Of a stretch of DNA of 64,000 bases, positions 54,988 through 63,730 are shown piece after piece (position 1 is the stretch's first letter; the number at the start of each line of letters is the position of its first letter). Both the position numbers and the translations under genes were made by a program. The stretch comes from Rubripirellula reticaptiva (GTDB lineage Bacteria > Planctomycetota > Planctomycetia > Pirellulales > Pirellulaceae): NCBI RefSeq assembly GCF_007860175.1, contig NZ_SJPX01000002.1:620001-684000 (forward strand), given 5' to 3'. The notes under the pieces are model-generated. The model was not told the origin of the DNA and did no database searches. It worked only from the letters and a program-made list of their open reading frames with translations.

Positions 54988-55995
54988 CTAGCGTGTCAAG
55001 AATTCGTCCGTGAAGCATTCACTGGGTTTCACTTTTCCGGCCGAACCAGGATCCAGATCTTCCATCTGCTTGACTAGAGTCGCCCATCGGGACTGAGACA
55101 TGGTGCCGATCTCGTCGATGCTCATTTCGTTTGGAAGCGCCAGAGGCACCAGTTCCCTGCTACCGAATTGAAGGGCGGCGCTTGTCATGCCGTGCTTGTT
55201 GGCAGCGAGGATTGCGGCATTTCCAACGGCCGAATCCGAGATGTAGTTCTTCCAACCTTGCTGGGTTGCCTGCACGAAAGTTCGCACTTGCTCGGGGTTT
55301 TCGCGGATCAGTTTTCCGGACGTGATCAACACGCTGCTATAAGGATTCCACCCCAAATCGCTGACCATAAGCGTTCGCACCTCGACACCTTGCTGACGAG
55401 CCAACAGTGGTTCGGCGAAAGAGTAGGCCTGGACCGCGATCTTTGGATCCGCGACCAGCGACGACACACTGCCGTGATAAGGAACTTCGGTGACTTGATC
55501 TAAGATGCCTTTGGATCGCATGAATTCAAGAAACGAACGCCCCGCCTGGCGCTGCAGCGTCATGCCAGCCAGCCCCGCAAAGTCCTTCACACCGCTGTCT
55601 TCACGTACCAAAATGCAACGTGGACTCATCTGCATGACCGCCATGACTGCGACGATATCCATGCCTTCACGGCGAAAAACAACGACGTCATCTGCGTTTG
55701 CCATCGCGAATTGCACGCGACCAAGTTCTAACTCGGGGGCCACCGGTGTGGCTCGCCCACCCGGCCGAATATCAACGTCAAGACCTGCCGCTGCGTAAGT
55801 ACCGTCCGCGAAAGCTTGATAGACGCCGCCATGCTCGGCCTCGGGATACCAGTTCAATTGCACGGCAACCCGCGGAATCGGCGTACCACCCTCAGTACTA
55901 GTAATCTCCGACACAGTGTCCTTCGATCGGCTGCAACCAATCGCAACGACTAAGAACAGACCGACAAGGCTCGTTAGGCTTCGGCTTACCAACAT
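54988..55995 (-). CDS. ABC importer substrate-binding lipoprotein (NMT1/SsuA-like)
   Basis: 335 residues from ATG 55995, which puts the lipobox VVAIGC at the usual distance; the frame is open to TTG 56094, only 10 bases after the permease. The mature domain is of the NMT1/THI5/SsuA type: VQLNWYPEAEHGGVYQAFAD, LGRVQFAMANADDVVVFRRE, KDFAGLAGMTLQRQAGRSF. Such proteins bind thiamine precursors, riboflavin-like compounds or alkanesulfonates for import. The THI5 Cys motif is absent, so it is not an HMP synthase. The ligand is not deducible. It is the last gene of the run from the ABC ATPase. Confidence 0.88.
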   Translation of the reverse strand: MLVSRSLTSLVGLFLVVAIGCSRSKDTVSEITSTEGGTPIPRVAVQLNWYPEAEHGGVYQAFADGTYAAAGLDVDIRPGGRATPVAPELELGRVQFAMANADDVVVFRREGMDIVAVMAVMQMSPRCILVREDSGVKDFAGLAGMTLQRQAGRSFLEFMRSKGILDQVTEVPYHGSVSSLVADPKIAVQAYSFAEPLLARQQGVEVRTLMVSDLGWNPYSSVLITSGKLIRENPEQVRTFVQATQQGWKNYISDSAVGNAAILAANKHGMTSAALQFGSRELVPLALPNEMSIDEIGTMSQSRWATLVKQMEDLDPGSAGKVKPSECFTDEFLTR

Positions 55996-56104
55996 CACAG
56001 ATTCGCTTCGCTCGAGAAAACTTCGTCCAACTCTGACGCCAAACACTGACACCCTATAATGGCCGATCGCAGATGAGTCCGAAACCGGCGACAACGGAAT
56101 CGGT

Positions 56105-56911
56105 CTAGCGAACCGGCGTAGTAGACGTCCAACGCCTCAACACGGTTGCAGACACCAGCTGCACCGCGCCAAACAATGCCAATCCCAACATCGCCGAAGC
56201 AAACAGAGCTGCGATCAATGCGTCGGTCTTGGTCAGCGCCTGCCAACCCGTCATCAAAGTGCCTAGCCCGTCATAACTTGTTCCGTTACCGACAAAGAAC
56301 TCCGCGACAATTGCACCAATGACGGCCAACCCGCTGCTAGTCTTTGTCCCCACCATCAAGTACCGGATGGCTGATGGAATTTGCAGTTTGCAAAGCCGCT
56401 TCGTTCGGCTTGCACCGTACAAGCGAAATAAATCTGACGCGTCTCGATCAATCGACATCAACCCGGACGTGACGCTATTTACGATCGGGAACAAACAAAC
56501 AATCACGGTCACGATCACGACGGTGCGAAACGTGTAACCGCTCCAGATGATCAACAACGGCGCTACGGCGACGATCGGCACCGTCTGCAACAAAACCACA
56601 TACGGAAAAAATGCCAGCCGGATACTACGAGAAAGACTGAATGCGATCGAAATCAACGATCCTAGCACGACCGCCGAAAACAAACCCGCGATCGCTGCGA
56701 TACCCGTCGAAAGGGTGCCCCGCACTAATGCGTCATAATGATCAATCGCGGCATCAAAACACTGACCAGGCGTCGGCAGTAGCGCTTTGGGAAGTTCGAA
56801 CCATGCAACCACAGTATACCAAACGCCAATCCCGGCGACCGCGACCAGCGACACCAGACTCGCACTCATCGCGACTTCACGGATATCCCATTTGCGACGG
56901 CGATCAATCAT
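56105..56911 (-). CDS. ABC transporter permease
   Basis: 268 residues with about six membrane spans of the SsuC/ThiX/TauC-type permease family. The EAA-like loop reads SDLFRLYGASRTKRLCKLQIPSA, preceded by FPIVNSVTSGLMSIDRDA, which is the family landmark. It forms the inner-membrane channel for the ligand delivered by the downstream lipoprotein. The ATG overlaps the ATPase stop (ATGA). The operon order is ATPase, permease, binding protein. Confidence 0.93.
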   Translation of the reverse strand: MIDRRRKWDIREVAMSASLVSLVAVAGIGVWYTVVAWFELPKALLPTPGQCFDAAIDHYDALVRGTLSTGIAAIAGLFSAVVLGSLISIAFSLSRSIRLAFFPYVVLLQTVPIVAVAPLLIIWSGYTFRTVVIVTVIVCLFPIVNSVTSGLMSIDRDASDLFRLYGASRTKRLCKLQIPSAIRYLMVGTKTSSGLAVIGAIVAEFFVGNGTSYDGLGTLMTGWQALTKTDALIAALFASAMLGLALFGAVQLVSATVLRRWTSTTPVR

Positions 56912-57675
56912 GCATTGCCTCGCAATGACGCGCTGATCTTGCCATAGAACCGAGCGAACTCGGGCGCACTTCGAACGTCATCGGATCGTGGGAAGGGCAA
57001 AGGGCTGTCAAGCGTTTCGATCACACGTCCGGCACGCATGACAGCGATTCGGTGCGACAATACAATCGACTCGCCAATATTGTGAGTCACCATCACTGCG
57101 GTAAATCGTCGTTCGTCCCACAACTGCAACAGCAACTCGCCCAGCTGTGTCCGCAGCATATCATCGAGCGCCGCAAAGGGCTCGTCGAGCAACAATACAC
57201 TTGGCCCAGTCACCAGAGCTCGCGCGATCGAAACGCGCATCTTCATTCCGCCTGACAATTGGTTGGGAAAGCGATGCATGGCATCCGACAATCCAACTCG
57301 TGCTAACAAGTCCGTCGCAGCGGCGCGGCGATCAGCACGACTGCCACGTGAAATCAATTCCAGTGGCAACGTAACATTTTCAAGAGCCGTTCGCCACGGC
57401 AACAATGTCGGCTGCTGGAACACAAAAGCGATTTCGCCATGAACGCCTGACGCGGGCGGTCTCAAAGTCACTTGCCCAGACGTCGGTGACTCTAGCCCTG
57501 CCATCAAACGCAGCAAAGTTGTTTTCCCGCATCCGCTCGGTCCAACCAGAGCTAAGATTTCGCCAGCAACCGCTGAAATCGTGACATCCTCAACCGCCCT
57601 CACCCCGCCAGAATACTCGATCGAAAGCTGATCGCATCGAATGGTTGACGGGGCTGCGGCGTTGGTCGTTGTCAA
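56908..57675 (-). CDS. ABC transporter ATP-binding protein (SsuB/TauB-like)
   Basis: 255 residues. Walker A GPSGCGKTTLLRLMAG, Q-loop FVFQQPTLLPWRTALENV, signature LSGGMKMRVSIARAL, Walker B VLLLDEPFAALDDM and the H-loop in AVMVTHNIGES are all intact. It powers import by the neighbouring permease. The only start in reach is TTG 57675, which overlaps the stop of the PilO/PilP-like gene (TTGA), tying the importer to the type II secretion genes. Confidence 0.95.
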   Translation of the reverse strand: MTTTNAAAPSTIRCDQLSIEYSGGVRAVEDVTISAVAGEILALVGPSGCGKTTLLRLMAGLESPTSGQVTLRPPASGVHGEIAFVFQQPTLLPWRTALENVTLPLELISRGSRADRRAAATDLLARVGLSDAMHRFPNQLSGGMKMRVSIARALVTGPSVLLLDEPFAALDDMLRTQLGELLLQLWDERRFTAVMVTHNIGESIVLSHRIAVMRAGRVIETLDSPLPFPRSDDVRSAPEFARFYGKISASLRGNA

Positions 57676-58853
57676 TCTTCTTCTGCTGCTTTGGCGGCTT
57701 CGCTTAGGTTACCAGACTGTTCCAAATTGAAACGTCGTCCGTCGATCTCTAAGACAGCATAGCGACGTGTCACCTCAACGACTTCGCCCTTCAGCGTCCC
57801 GATTTCAAACTTGTCACCGACACGCAGCTTCAACGTCTTATCTCGGGTCCGGACGTGCATCCAGGCCTCCCAATCGCCACGACCTTTTACCAAACCCGTC
57901 AGAACGGTTTGCGTTGCGTCATCAAACTTTGGCTTTTCCGGTTCAGGCGACGGTGGCGGTGGCGGATCGACGACTTTGACAGTCAGTCTCTGCTCCGTCG
58001 TTCTCGCTGGGTAACCGTTATCGGTGACCATGACGGTAATCGGAAACTCTTGCTTTTCCGGACTATTGATTTGCAGTGTTCCAGAAGTCGCGTTCAACGA
58101 AACGAGTTCTGTAGGGCCGTCAATCAATTCGTACGTCAACGTATTCCCTTCGGCATCCTTAAATGCCAGTGGTGCCGGCGTGTTGCGTCCGATGATCGCT
58201 TCAATCGTAGGGCTGCCCGCATAGCTTGGCGGCTGATTCGGCGGTTGAAATAGATTACGGTTCATGATCGTGTCGCGATAAACCACAAATTCATCGTCAA
58301 CTCGCCAAGACGGATCATTTCGCTCGGGCAGTTGATCCGGCGCCGACATCAGCGCGATCGCATCCACCGTCATCTCGACGGTAAAGCCACCTGTCTTGGC
58401 TGGCCGCACCGACAAATCGCGAATGCGATGCAGGTAGTCTTTTGCATAAAACGAATGAAGCAAGCTAATCGTTTTGGGGATGTCCGCCGAGCCGAGCACT
58501 CGAAATGACATTTGTTGGTACAGGCCACCGACTGGACGAGGCCCAAGTGGGTCGACGCTGTAGCCGCTAACATCGTTCTGCTGGACGATGCTGATCAGCC
58601 ACTGTTGATATAGGCCTTGCGCGATTTCTAAATTGCCAGGCAACGAACGCACCATGTACTCGCCCATCTGGCGATTTGCGTATTCACCTTGTAACTGCTG
58701 TTCGGTCAACCGCTGCTGCTCTTGTTGCAGACGCGTAATCTCGTTGGTCCGTTTCTTAACGGCCGAGCGGTAATTTCCGAAGCCCCACCAGATACCACCA
58801 GCGATCAACAGACCGCCTACCAAAATTGCTAAAAAGCGTTCACGTTGAGTCAT
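57672..58853 (-). CDS. PilO/GspM-like protein with cadherin-like and PilP/GspC-like parts
   Basis: 393 residues. One membrane span at about 8-26 (FLAILVGGLLIAGGIWWGFG), a coiled coil (TRLQQEQQRLTEQQLQGEY), then a PilO/GspM-like ferredoxin-like region to about 180. Residues about 215-300 look like a cadherin/Ig-type module (NTLTYELIDGPTELVSLNAT, PITVMVTDNGYPARTTEQRL), followed by a Pro hinge (PPPPPSPEPEKP) and a small C-terminal beta-domain (LKLRVGDKFEIGTLKGEVVE) that resembles PilP/GspC homology regions. It would sit in the inner-membrane platform of a type II secretion or pilus-like system. ATGA overlap with the upstream gene. Domain names are my inference from pattern. Confidence 0.65.
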   Translation of the reverse strand: MTQRERFLAILVGGLLIAGGIWWGFGNYRSAVKKRTNEITRLQQEQQRLTEQQLQGEYANRQMGEYMVRSLPGNLEIAQGLYQQWLISIVQQNDVSGYSVDPLGPRPVGGLYQQMSFRVLGSADIPKTISLLHSFYAKDYLHRIRDLSVRPAKTGGFTVEMTVDAIALMSAPDQLPERNDPSWRVDDEFVVYRDTIMNRNLFQPPNQPPSYAGSPTIEAIIGRNTPAPLAFKDAEGNTLTYELIDGPTELVSLNATSGTLQINSPEKQEFPITVMVTDNGYPARTTEQRLTVKVVDPPPPPSPEPEKPKFDDATQTVLTGLVKGRGDWEAWMHVRTRDKTLKLRVGDKFEIGTLKGEVVEVTRRYAVLEIDGRRFNLEQSGNLSEAAKAAEED

Positions 58854-60484
58854 GCTTGCACCTCCGATTTCGCAGCGTCGGCGTCGGATTCGGTTTCAAC
58901 TTCTTTTTCAGATTCGGCTTCTGTTTCAGATTTAGCTTCTGTCTCAGATGGCGAAGCCAAGGCACTGTCAACTGGCGGTTCTTTCGCTTCTTCATTCGGT
59001 GGGGCAGCAGCTCCTTCCGCTCGAGCTGAGGTCTCCGCCATCATTGTTTCCAGAATCTTCTGATAGCGAACATTACGAACCGCTTCCGCTTCGATCGTGA
59101 TCGTTTCGTTAATCCCATACCGATAAGCATCTTTGCTCTTCGATTCGTTCACGCCATCACCAACAACACTGTGTGTCGAATCACGCAGCGATTGTTCAAA
59201 TTCGTCCATCACGATCGGTTCAGTCACTGCCGCCGTCACGACCAATTTCCCACCACCACGTCGTGGCTCAGTGGTACCCGTCAGCCCGCGAACAATCATC
59301 TTGTCCGCCGGTGGCATTGCCACCGCTAACCGTCGCATCTCTTCTAACCAATTGACGTCGCCATCCAAAAATTTGTCGACGATTTCGGTTCGATTGATGC
59401 TATCGGTCGCCGCGTCGACCGCCGGCTTCATCGCTGCATTTGCAGTCTTCAGTTCAGCAATCTCGGCATCCATCTTTCCAAGATTCCGATACAAGAAGTA
59501 CCCGCCCACAATTGCTAGCACAGCCGGCACGGCGACCATGGCAGCCGAACGCAAACGGTTCGGTTCCACCTCGATGCGCTTACGCGGATTCAAAAAGTCG
59601 ATCAATCGGTCGGAGTGGGCTTCGTCCGCAGCCAACAAACCAACCAACGGCGCCAACCGACCAACGTGATCGGGAAGCTCACTCTTTAGCTTGGCATCAA
59701 CATCGACCAATTCGAATGGATCGATCACCTCGACCGGACATTTCGATGCTTCGGCTAGCATGACTTGATCATCTGCGTGCACCGACGCCCGTCCCCACAG
59801 GACTACCTTCTCGGGCGTCCCGGAGATGCCACATGCCACCAAACTGCGGCGCAGTTCTCCTGCAAGCGCCCGAGGCCGGGTCGCCGGATCCGTTGGCATT
59901 CGGACCGTTCGAACAAAGATCACGCGTCCCTGGCGGGCCACCACAATTTCAGCGTCACCGGCCAACAAGTCGATCAGAACGATATTACCCTCGGCCGACG
60001 CTTTTGGCTGAATCAGATAGAGTGCCGATGCTGCCAGTGGTCTTAGCGAGACCCGACTTGCCGTAATCCCGCTAGCTTCGCAAGTCTTACGAACTTCGTT
60101 CAGTTTCGCTGGTCCAATCGCAGCGGCGATCATTTCGACACCGGTATCCTTGCGGTGGGTGACCAAAAAATCGACCGTTGCGCTGTCACCGGCCGATGCG
60201 AAACTGCGGATCGCTTGAAACCGAACCATGTCAGGAAGTTCTTCATCCGGCACAGGCGGCAACTGCAATTCACGCAGTTCCGCGTAGCCACGTCCGATCG
60301 CGACCAAAGCCTCCATCCCAACGAGTCCATGCGAACTGACGGCACTGCGCAGTGCCTCAACCGCGGACGTGTCCTTCAATGGAATAACAGCGACGTCCGT
60401 CACTTTCACGCGTCCACCCGAGACTTGGCCAGCGACCATTCTCAGTTCGACTTCGTCCCAATCGAGGGCTATCTTTTTTGGCAT
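58850..60484 (-). CDS. GspL / PilM-PilN-like platform protein
   Basis: 544 residues. The N-terminal half is an actin-like PilM/GspL cytoplasmic domain (PKKIALDWDEVELRMVAGQV, EEL-PDMVRFQAIRSFASAG, ITASRVSLRPLAASALYL). One membrane span near 330-350 (AAMVAVPAVLAIVGGYFLYR) follows, then a periplasmic PilN-like coiled coil and ferredoxin-like part (DGDVNWLEEMRRLAVAMPPA). The tail is a low-complexity acidic stretch (SETEAKSETEAESEKEVE). The PilM-PilN fusion layout equals GspL of type II secretion. It lies between gspK and the PilO-like gene in the same operon. Confidence 0.78.
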   Translation of the reverse strand: MPKKIALDWDEVELRMVAGQVSGGRVKVTDVAVIPLKDTSAVEALRSAVSSHGLVGMEALVAIGRGYAELRELQLPPVPDEELPDMVRFQAIRSFASAGDSATVDFLVTHRKDTGVEMIAAAIGPAKLNEVRKTCEASGITASRVSLRPLAASALYLIQPKASAEGNIVLIDLLAGDAEIVVARQGRVIFVRTVRMPTDPATRPRALAGELRRSLVACGISGTPEKVVLWGRASVHADDQVMLAEASKCPVEVIDPFELVDVDAKLKSELPDHVGRLAPLVGLLAADEAHSDRLIDFLNPRKRIEVEPNRLRSAAMVAVPAVLAIVGGYFLYRNLGKMDAEIAELKTANAAMKPAVDAATDSINRTEIVDKFLDGDVNWLEEMRRLAVAMPPADKMIVRGLTGTTEPRRGGGKLVVTAAVTEPIVMDEFEQSLRDSTHSVVGDGVNESKSKDAYRYGINETITIEAEAVRNVRYQKILETMMAETSARAEGAAAPPNEEAKEPPVDSALASPSETEAKSETEAESEKEVETESDADAAKSEVQA

Positions 60485-60507
60485 CGGTTTCTTCTTTGAG
60501 GTTAATT

Positions 60508-62223
60508 CTATTGCTGTTCGGTCACGCTTCGCAGACCGAGTACCGATTGATCGAAACCTCTGCCCAAATGGCTGAGATCGCGCCAGGAAACTATCTTTGG
60601 ATTGACCGTGGTCGCATCGACGATCACTTCGACTCGCGCCGCCGCGCCACTGCCTTCGAAGTACCCCACGATTTGTCCTCGATAAACGTCACCGCCACAG
60701 GTCAACAGCGGCGTCACTTGTCTCAGTTCGTCGAGCGTCAACAATCCCTCGACCATCAACCAGGATTCAAAATTGCGGTTTAGATCGTCTGATTCGGCTT
60801 GGCGAGTTTCCAAAATCGCCTGCACCGCTTCTTCGCTGAGCAGCGGTATTCCATACAACAACTCAGCCGGACATTCATTCAGATTAATCCGTCCCGGCAT
60901 CGCGTCGACATCTTGAGTCGACAAAGCGTCCATCAAAATTGGCATCGCCACCGAAGCTGAAATCGGATCGCTCGAAAAAGGCGACGTGTACGAGCGGGCT
61001 TGGTCGCCGTCCCCTACCGTGACCGTCGCATCGACAAGGTCTAAAATCTGCGTCAAAGACGTTCCGCCACCACCGGTCAGGTCCATCTGATCCAACAAAT
61101 CAACTGACCAAGCACCGCCCGACTGAGCCGTTTGGGCCTGGTTTCCACCCGTGTTGCCACCGGTTGCCGCAGCGACGGCCGAGGTCAGCGAAGTTGATTG
61201 CCCCGCGATCCGGAAAGCAACAATGAAGCTCGCATAGGTCTCGTCGCCTAACGCATCGAGTAACTCGTCATACAGAGCTTCCAAATCATCTTGGTTGACA
61301 TCGACTCGTGGGTCGCCATTACGCCGTCGGTTAGCTTCGGATCCATGCACGGTCAAATAGGCCGCCCAACCGAGCGAACCCGAGGTGTCAATGCTGACAC
61401 CGAACCGCTGCTGTTCATCAGGATCAATCACGCCATTTCGATTGACATCTGCACCAAACAACAATGACGGCGTCACACCGCGAACCAGCAGCAATTCTTC
61501 GACACTGTGCAGCGGTCCATTGGCAGCCGAGTAGGGCGTCGGCAACGTTTCGTAATATTCCGTTTCAGCACCGAACGGACGAACATCTTCGTCTTCGTCG
61601 ATCCAGTCCAATATTGCTTCGGCCACGTCTTCGGTCATCCCAGGGAGCGACATCAACAATGAAACTGCAATGTTATCGGATTGCAAATCAGCGTCCGCGG
61701 TTTCATCGCTAGCCGCAGCGACCGCCGAGACTAATCCGCCACCGTTTTCCTCCAACACTACCAACGCATTCAAATTCAAACGGGCAGACTCGTTCTGTAG
61801 CCCAAATCGAATCCCGCCAAGAGTCCCCATTTCGGTCAGATCGGGCGCCAAAATCGAAAAATTCGACGGCAGCGAACCATCAATTCCACCGGAAACATTG
61901 ACTGCTTGAAAAAGCTGCGGGTTGTTGTAGACGCCGCCAAAGTCGATTCGAGTGTCAGGTGGCTGCGCCAAAATTAAACGCACCGACTCAGTCGCCGATT
62001 CGACGTTCACGCGAGCCTGAACCAAATCGCCGGCCAGGTAGGCCGAATCGTCATACGCCAACATCAACTCGGTGAACGAATACACCGCCATCGTCGCGAC
62101 CGCGACCACGATCAAAACCAGCACCAGAAAGAAACCTTGGCGAGGTTTCCGTCTACGCGCCACGACGTTTGGCTGCGATCCTCGTTCATCCAATTTGCGA
62201 ACATCGAAAGGGTGGTAATTCAC
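60508..62223 (-). CDS. gspK: Type II secretion minor pseudopilin GspK-like
   Basis: 571 residues, longer than typical GspK (about 330). The N-terminus has a charged leader then QGFFLVLVLIVVAVATMAVY, a prepilin-like segment. GspK features: VNVESATESVRLILAQ, LPGMTEDVAEAILDWIDEDEDVRPFGAE (helix-hairpin-helix with acidic loop), LLLVRGVTPSLLFG and, later, INLNECPAELLYGIPLLSEE. Residues 259-270 form a canonical EF-hand loop (DVNRNGVIDPDE). It caps the tip of the pseudopilus. The GTG start overlaps the gspJ stop (GTGA). Confidence 0.85.
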   Translation of the reverse strand: MNYHPFDVRKLDERGSQPNVVARRRKPRQGFFLVLVLIVVAVATMAVYSFTELMLAYDDSAYLAGDLVQARVNVESATESVRLILAQPPDTRIDFGGVYNNPQLFQAVNVSGGIDGSLPSNFSILAPDLTEMGTLGGIRFGLQNESARLNLNALVVLEENGGGLVSAVAAASDETADADLQSDNIAVSLLMSLPGMTEDVAEAILDWIDEDEDVRPFGAETEYYETLPTPYSAANGPLHSVEELLLVRGVTPSLLFGADVNRNGVIDPDEQQRFGVSIDTSGSLGWAAYLTVHGSEANRRRNGDPRVDVNQDDLEALYDELLDALGDETYASFIVAFRIAGQSTSLTSAVAAATGGNTGGNQAQTAQSGGAWSVDLLDQMDLTGGGGTSLTQILDLVDATVTVGDGDQARSYTSPFSSDPISASVAMPILMDALSTQDVDAMPGRINLNECPAELLYGIPLLSEEAVQAILETRQAESDDLNRNFESWLMVEGLLTLDELRQVTPLLTCGGDVYRGQIVGYFEGSGAAARVEVIVDATTVNPKIVSWRDLSHLGRGFDQSVLGLRSVTEQQ

Positions 62224-63239
62224 AGTGCTACCCCCGCAACGTCTTCTTCAGTCGTGTCGATCGGACGAGCCAGCGGCAGACGCACGATGTGCGAAAATGT
62301 GCGAATCGCATCAGGATCCAAGCCCGAGCCATCGGCTAGCAGCGCGGTTGGATCCGACATCGCCAGCTCGACTTTGACCGCCAGCGGAAGTTCACCGTAT
62401 TCATCGCTGCTCCACATCAGTTGCCAAGTGATCCCGTCCCAATACTCGAACTGAATCGACAAGACCTCGGGGGCCAGCAATTCGCCCGTTTGATTCAGCA
62501 ACGTCAACGCGCCCGTTGAAGCGGCGTGCAAGGTTGCTGCGCGGTCAAGCGACCGGCGGACCAATCCACCGCTTTCATTTTCGGAGCTGCCATCATCAAC
62601 CGCTTCGGCCAATGACTGATCTTCGTTGATCGTCGCCAGCGCATCTTGGACGCCACCAGTAATTCCGGCAGGCTGAACGAAATAAGCGACGGTTTTCAAG
62701 TCGCTTGGTACGTCTTCGATGTCCGAAGTCGTCCCATCCAGCATTGCGACGTACTCTTCCAGACGCGGCAAACGGCTGAGATCAATTTGTATTTGTGATT
62801 GGTTTCCGATCAAACCAGGCGTCTGCAGCACTGCTGAACCCGCAGACAGATCCATCGACGACGCGTCAACGGCCTCCGTTCCAACAGCGGCTGAGTCATC
62901 GACAGCTGAATCGATCCCCGCAGCCGACAAGTCTTCACCATCGCCGGCTGCTGCCGACTCGCCACCGCCCGAAGCCGCCAACAACGACTCCAATCCCGCC
63001 ATATCGGCAGGCACGGTGTGCAACGTTGCCCGCAGATCGTCTTCGATCATTTGCATGACGGCAGCCGCCAATTGAGTTTGGCGGATATCCATGTCACGCA
63101 CATTCATGTCGCGAGCGTAAAACTGAATCGCACCGCCGACCAAAATCATCAACACCACCGACATCGCCAACGTCAGCAGAATCTCCAGCAGGGTAAAGCC
63201 AGAACGAAGAGTTGACTTCGTTCTCCGGCGTAACAACAT
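62220..63239 (-). CDS. gspJ: Type II secretion minor pseudopilin GspJ-like
   Basis: 339 residues from ATG 63239, giving a 14-residue basic leader before the prepilin cleavage site in LRSGFTLLEILLTLAMSVV. GTG 63263 overlapping the gspI stop is an alternative. After the pilin helix (YARDMNVRDMDIRQTQLAAA) come a low-complexity Ala/Asp/Ser region (SAAAGDGEDLSAAGIDSAVD) and the GspJ-like beta-domain (SIQFEYWDGITWQLMWSSDE, LPLAVKVELAM). A minor pseudopilin of the pseudopilus tip with GspI and GspK. Confidence 0.82.
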   Translation of the reverse strand: MLLRRRTKSTLRSGFTLLEILLTLAMSVVLMILVGGAIQFYARDMNVRDMDIRQTQLAAAVMQMIEDDLRATLHTVPADMAGLESLLAASGGGESAAAGDGEDLSAAGIDSAVDDSAAVGTEAVDASSMDLSAGSAVLQTPGLIGNQSQIQIDLSRLPRLEEYVAMLDGTTSDIEDVPSDLKTVAYFVQPAGITGGVQDALATINEDQSLAEAVDDGSSENESGGLVRRSLDRAATLHAASTGALTLLNQTGELLAPEVLSIQFEYWDGITWQLMWSSDEYGELPLAVKVELAMSDPTALLADGSGLDPDAIRTFSHIVRLPLARPIDTTEEDVAGVAL

Positions 63240-63259
63240 GAAACTACCAATCAGGACGA

Positions 63260-63730
63260 TCACAGTGCAGCCTCCTCGGACTCGAGCGCCTTGAGTGCTT
63301 CGGCTTCCGCCTCGGCCGCTTCCAATCCCAAGGTCGGATCCACGATCCATCGCGTCAGCGAGTAAGTCGCCAGCGGCGGCCCGCCGTTCGGACTCTCGGC
63401 CACCACGGTGATTCGCAAAATCAACAGTCCGTCCATTTGACCTGGTTGGACTTCAAGGCTGTAGTTGAACGACGTCATCGAACCGGAATCAAACGATGCA
63501 AGCGGTGTCGTTAGCACTGTTTGCGGCGAAATGCCGGATGCCACATCGAGCAACGTTTCCGACAATTTTGATTGGCACATTAGCCGCGCGACCGACAAAT
63601 CGCGTGCCTCTCTTGCCGCGGACGTGCCGGTTTCGGCAATTTGACTTAACATTGCCATCGCACCGCCAAGAATGGCCAGAGCAAGCAAAATTTCAAGCAG
63701 CGAAAATCCGCCGCGACGCGACTTGATCAC
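63260..63730 (-). CDS. gspI: Type II secretion minor pseudopilin GspI-like
   Basis: 156 residues. Short basic leader and prepilin site MIKSRRGGFSLLEILLALAI, then MAMLSQIAETGTSAAREARD, CQSKLSETLLDVASG and LLILRITVVAESPNGGPP, as in GspI/PulI. The C-terminus adds an Ala/Glu-rich helix (LEAAEAEAEALKALESEEA) not usual in the family. The GTG start overlaps the upstream stop (GTGA). Part of the pseudopilus tip complex. Confidence 0.85.
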   Translation of the reverse strand: MIKSRRGGFSLLEILLALAILGGAMAMLSQIAETGTSAAREARDLSVARLMCQSKLSETLLDVASGISPQTVLTTPLASFDSGSMTSFNYSLEVQPGQMDGLLILRITVVAESPNGGPPLATYSLTRWIVDPTLGLEAAEAEAEALKALESEEAAL

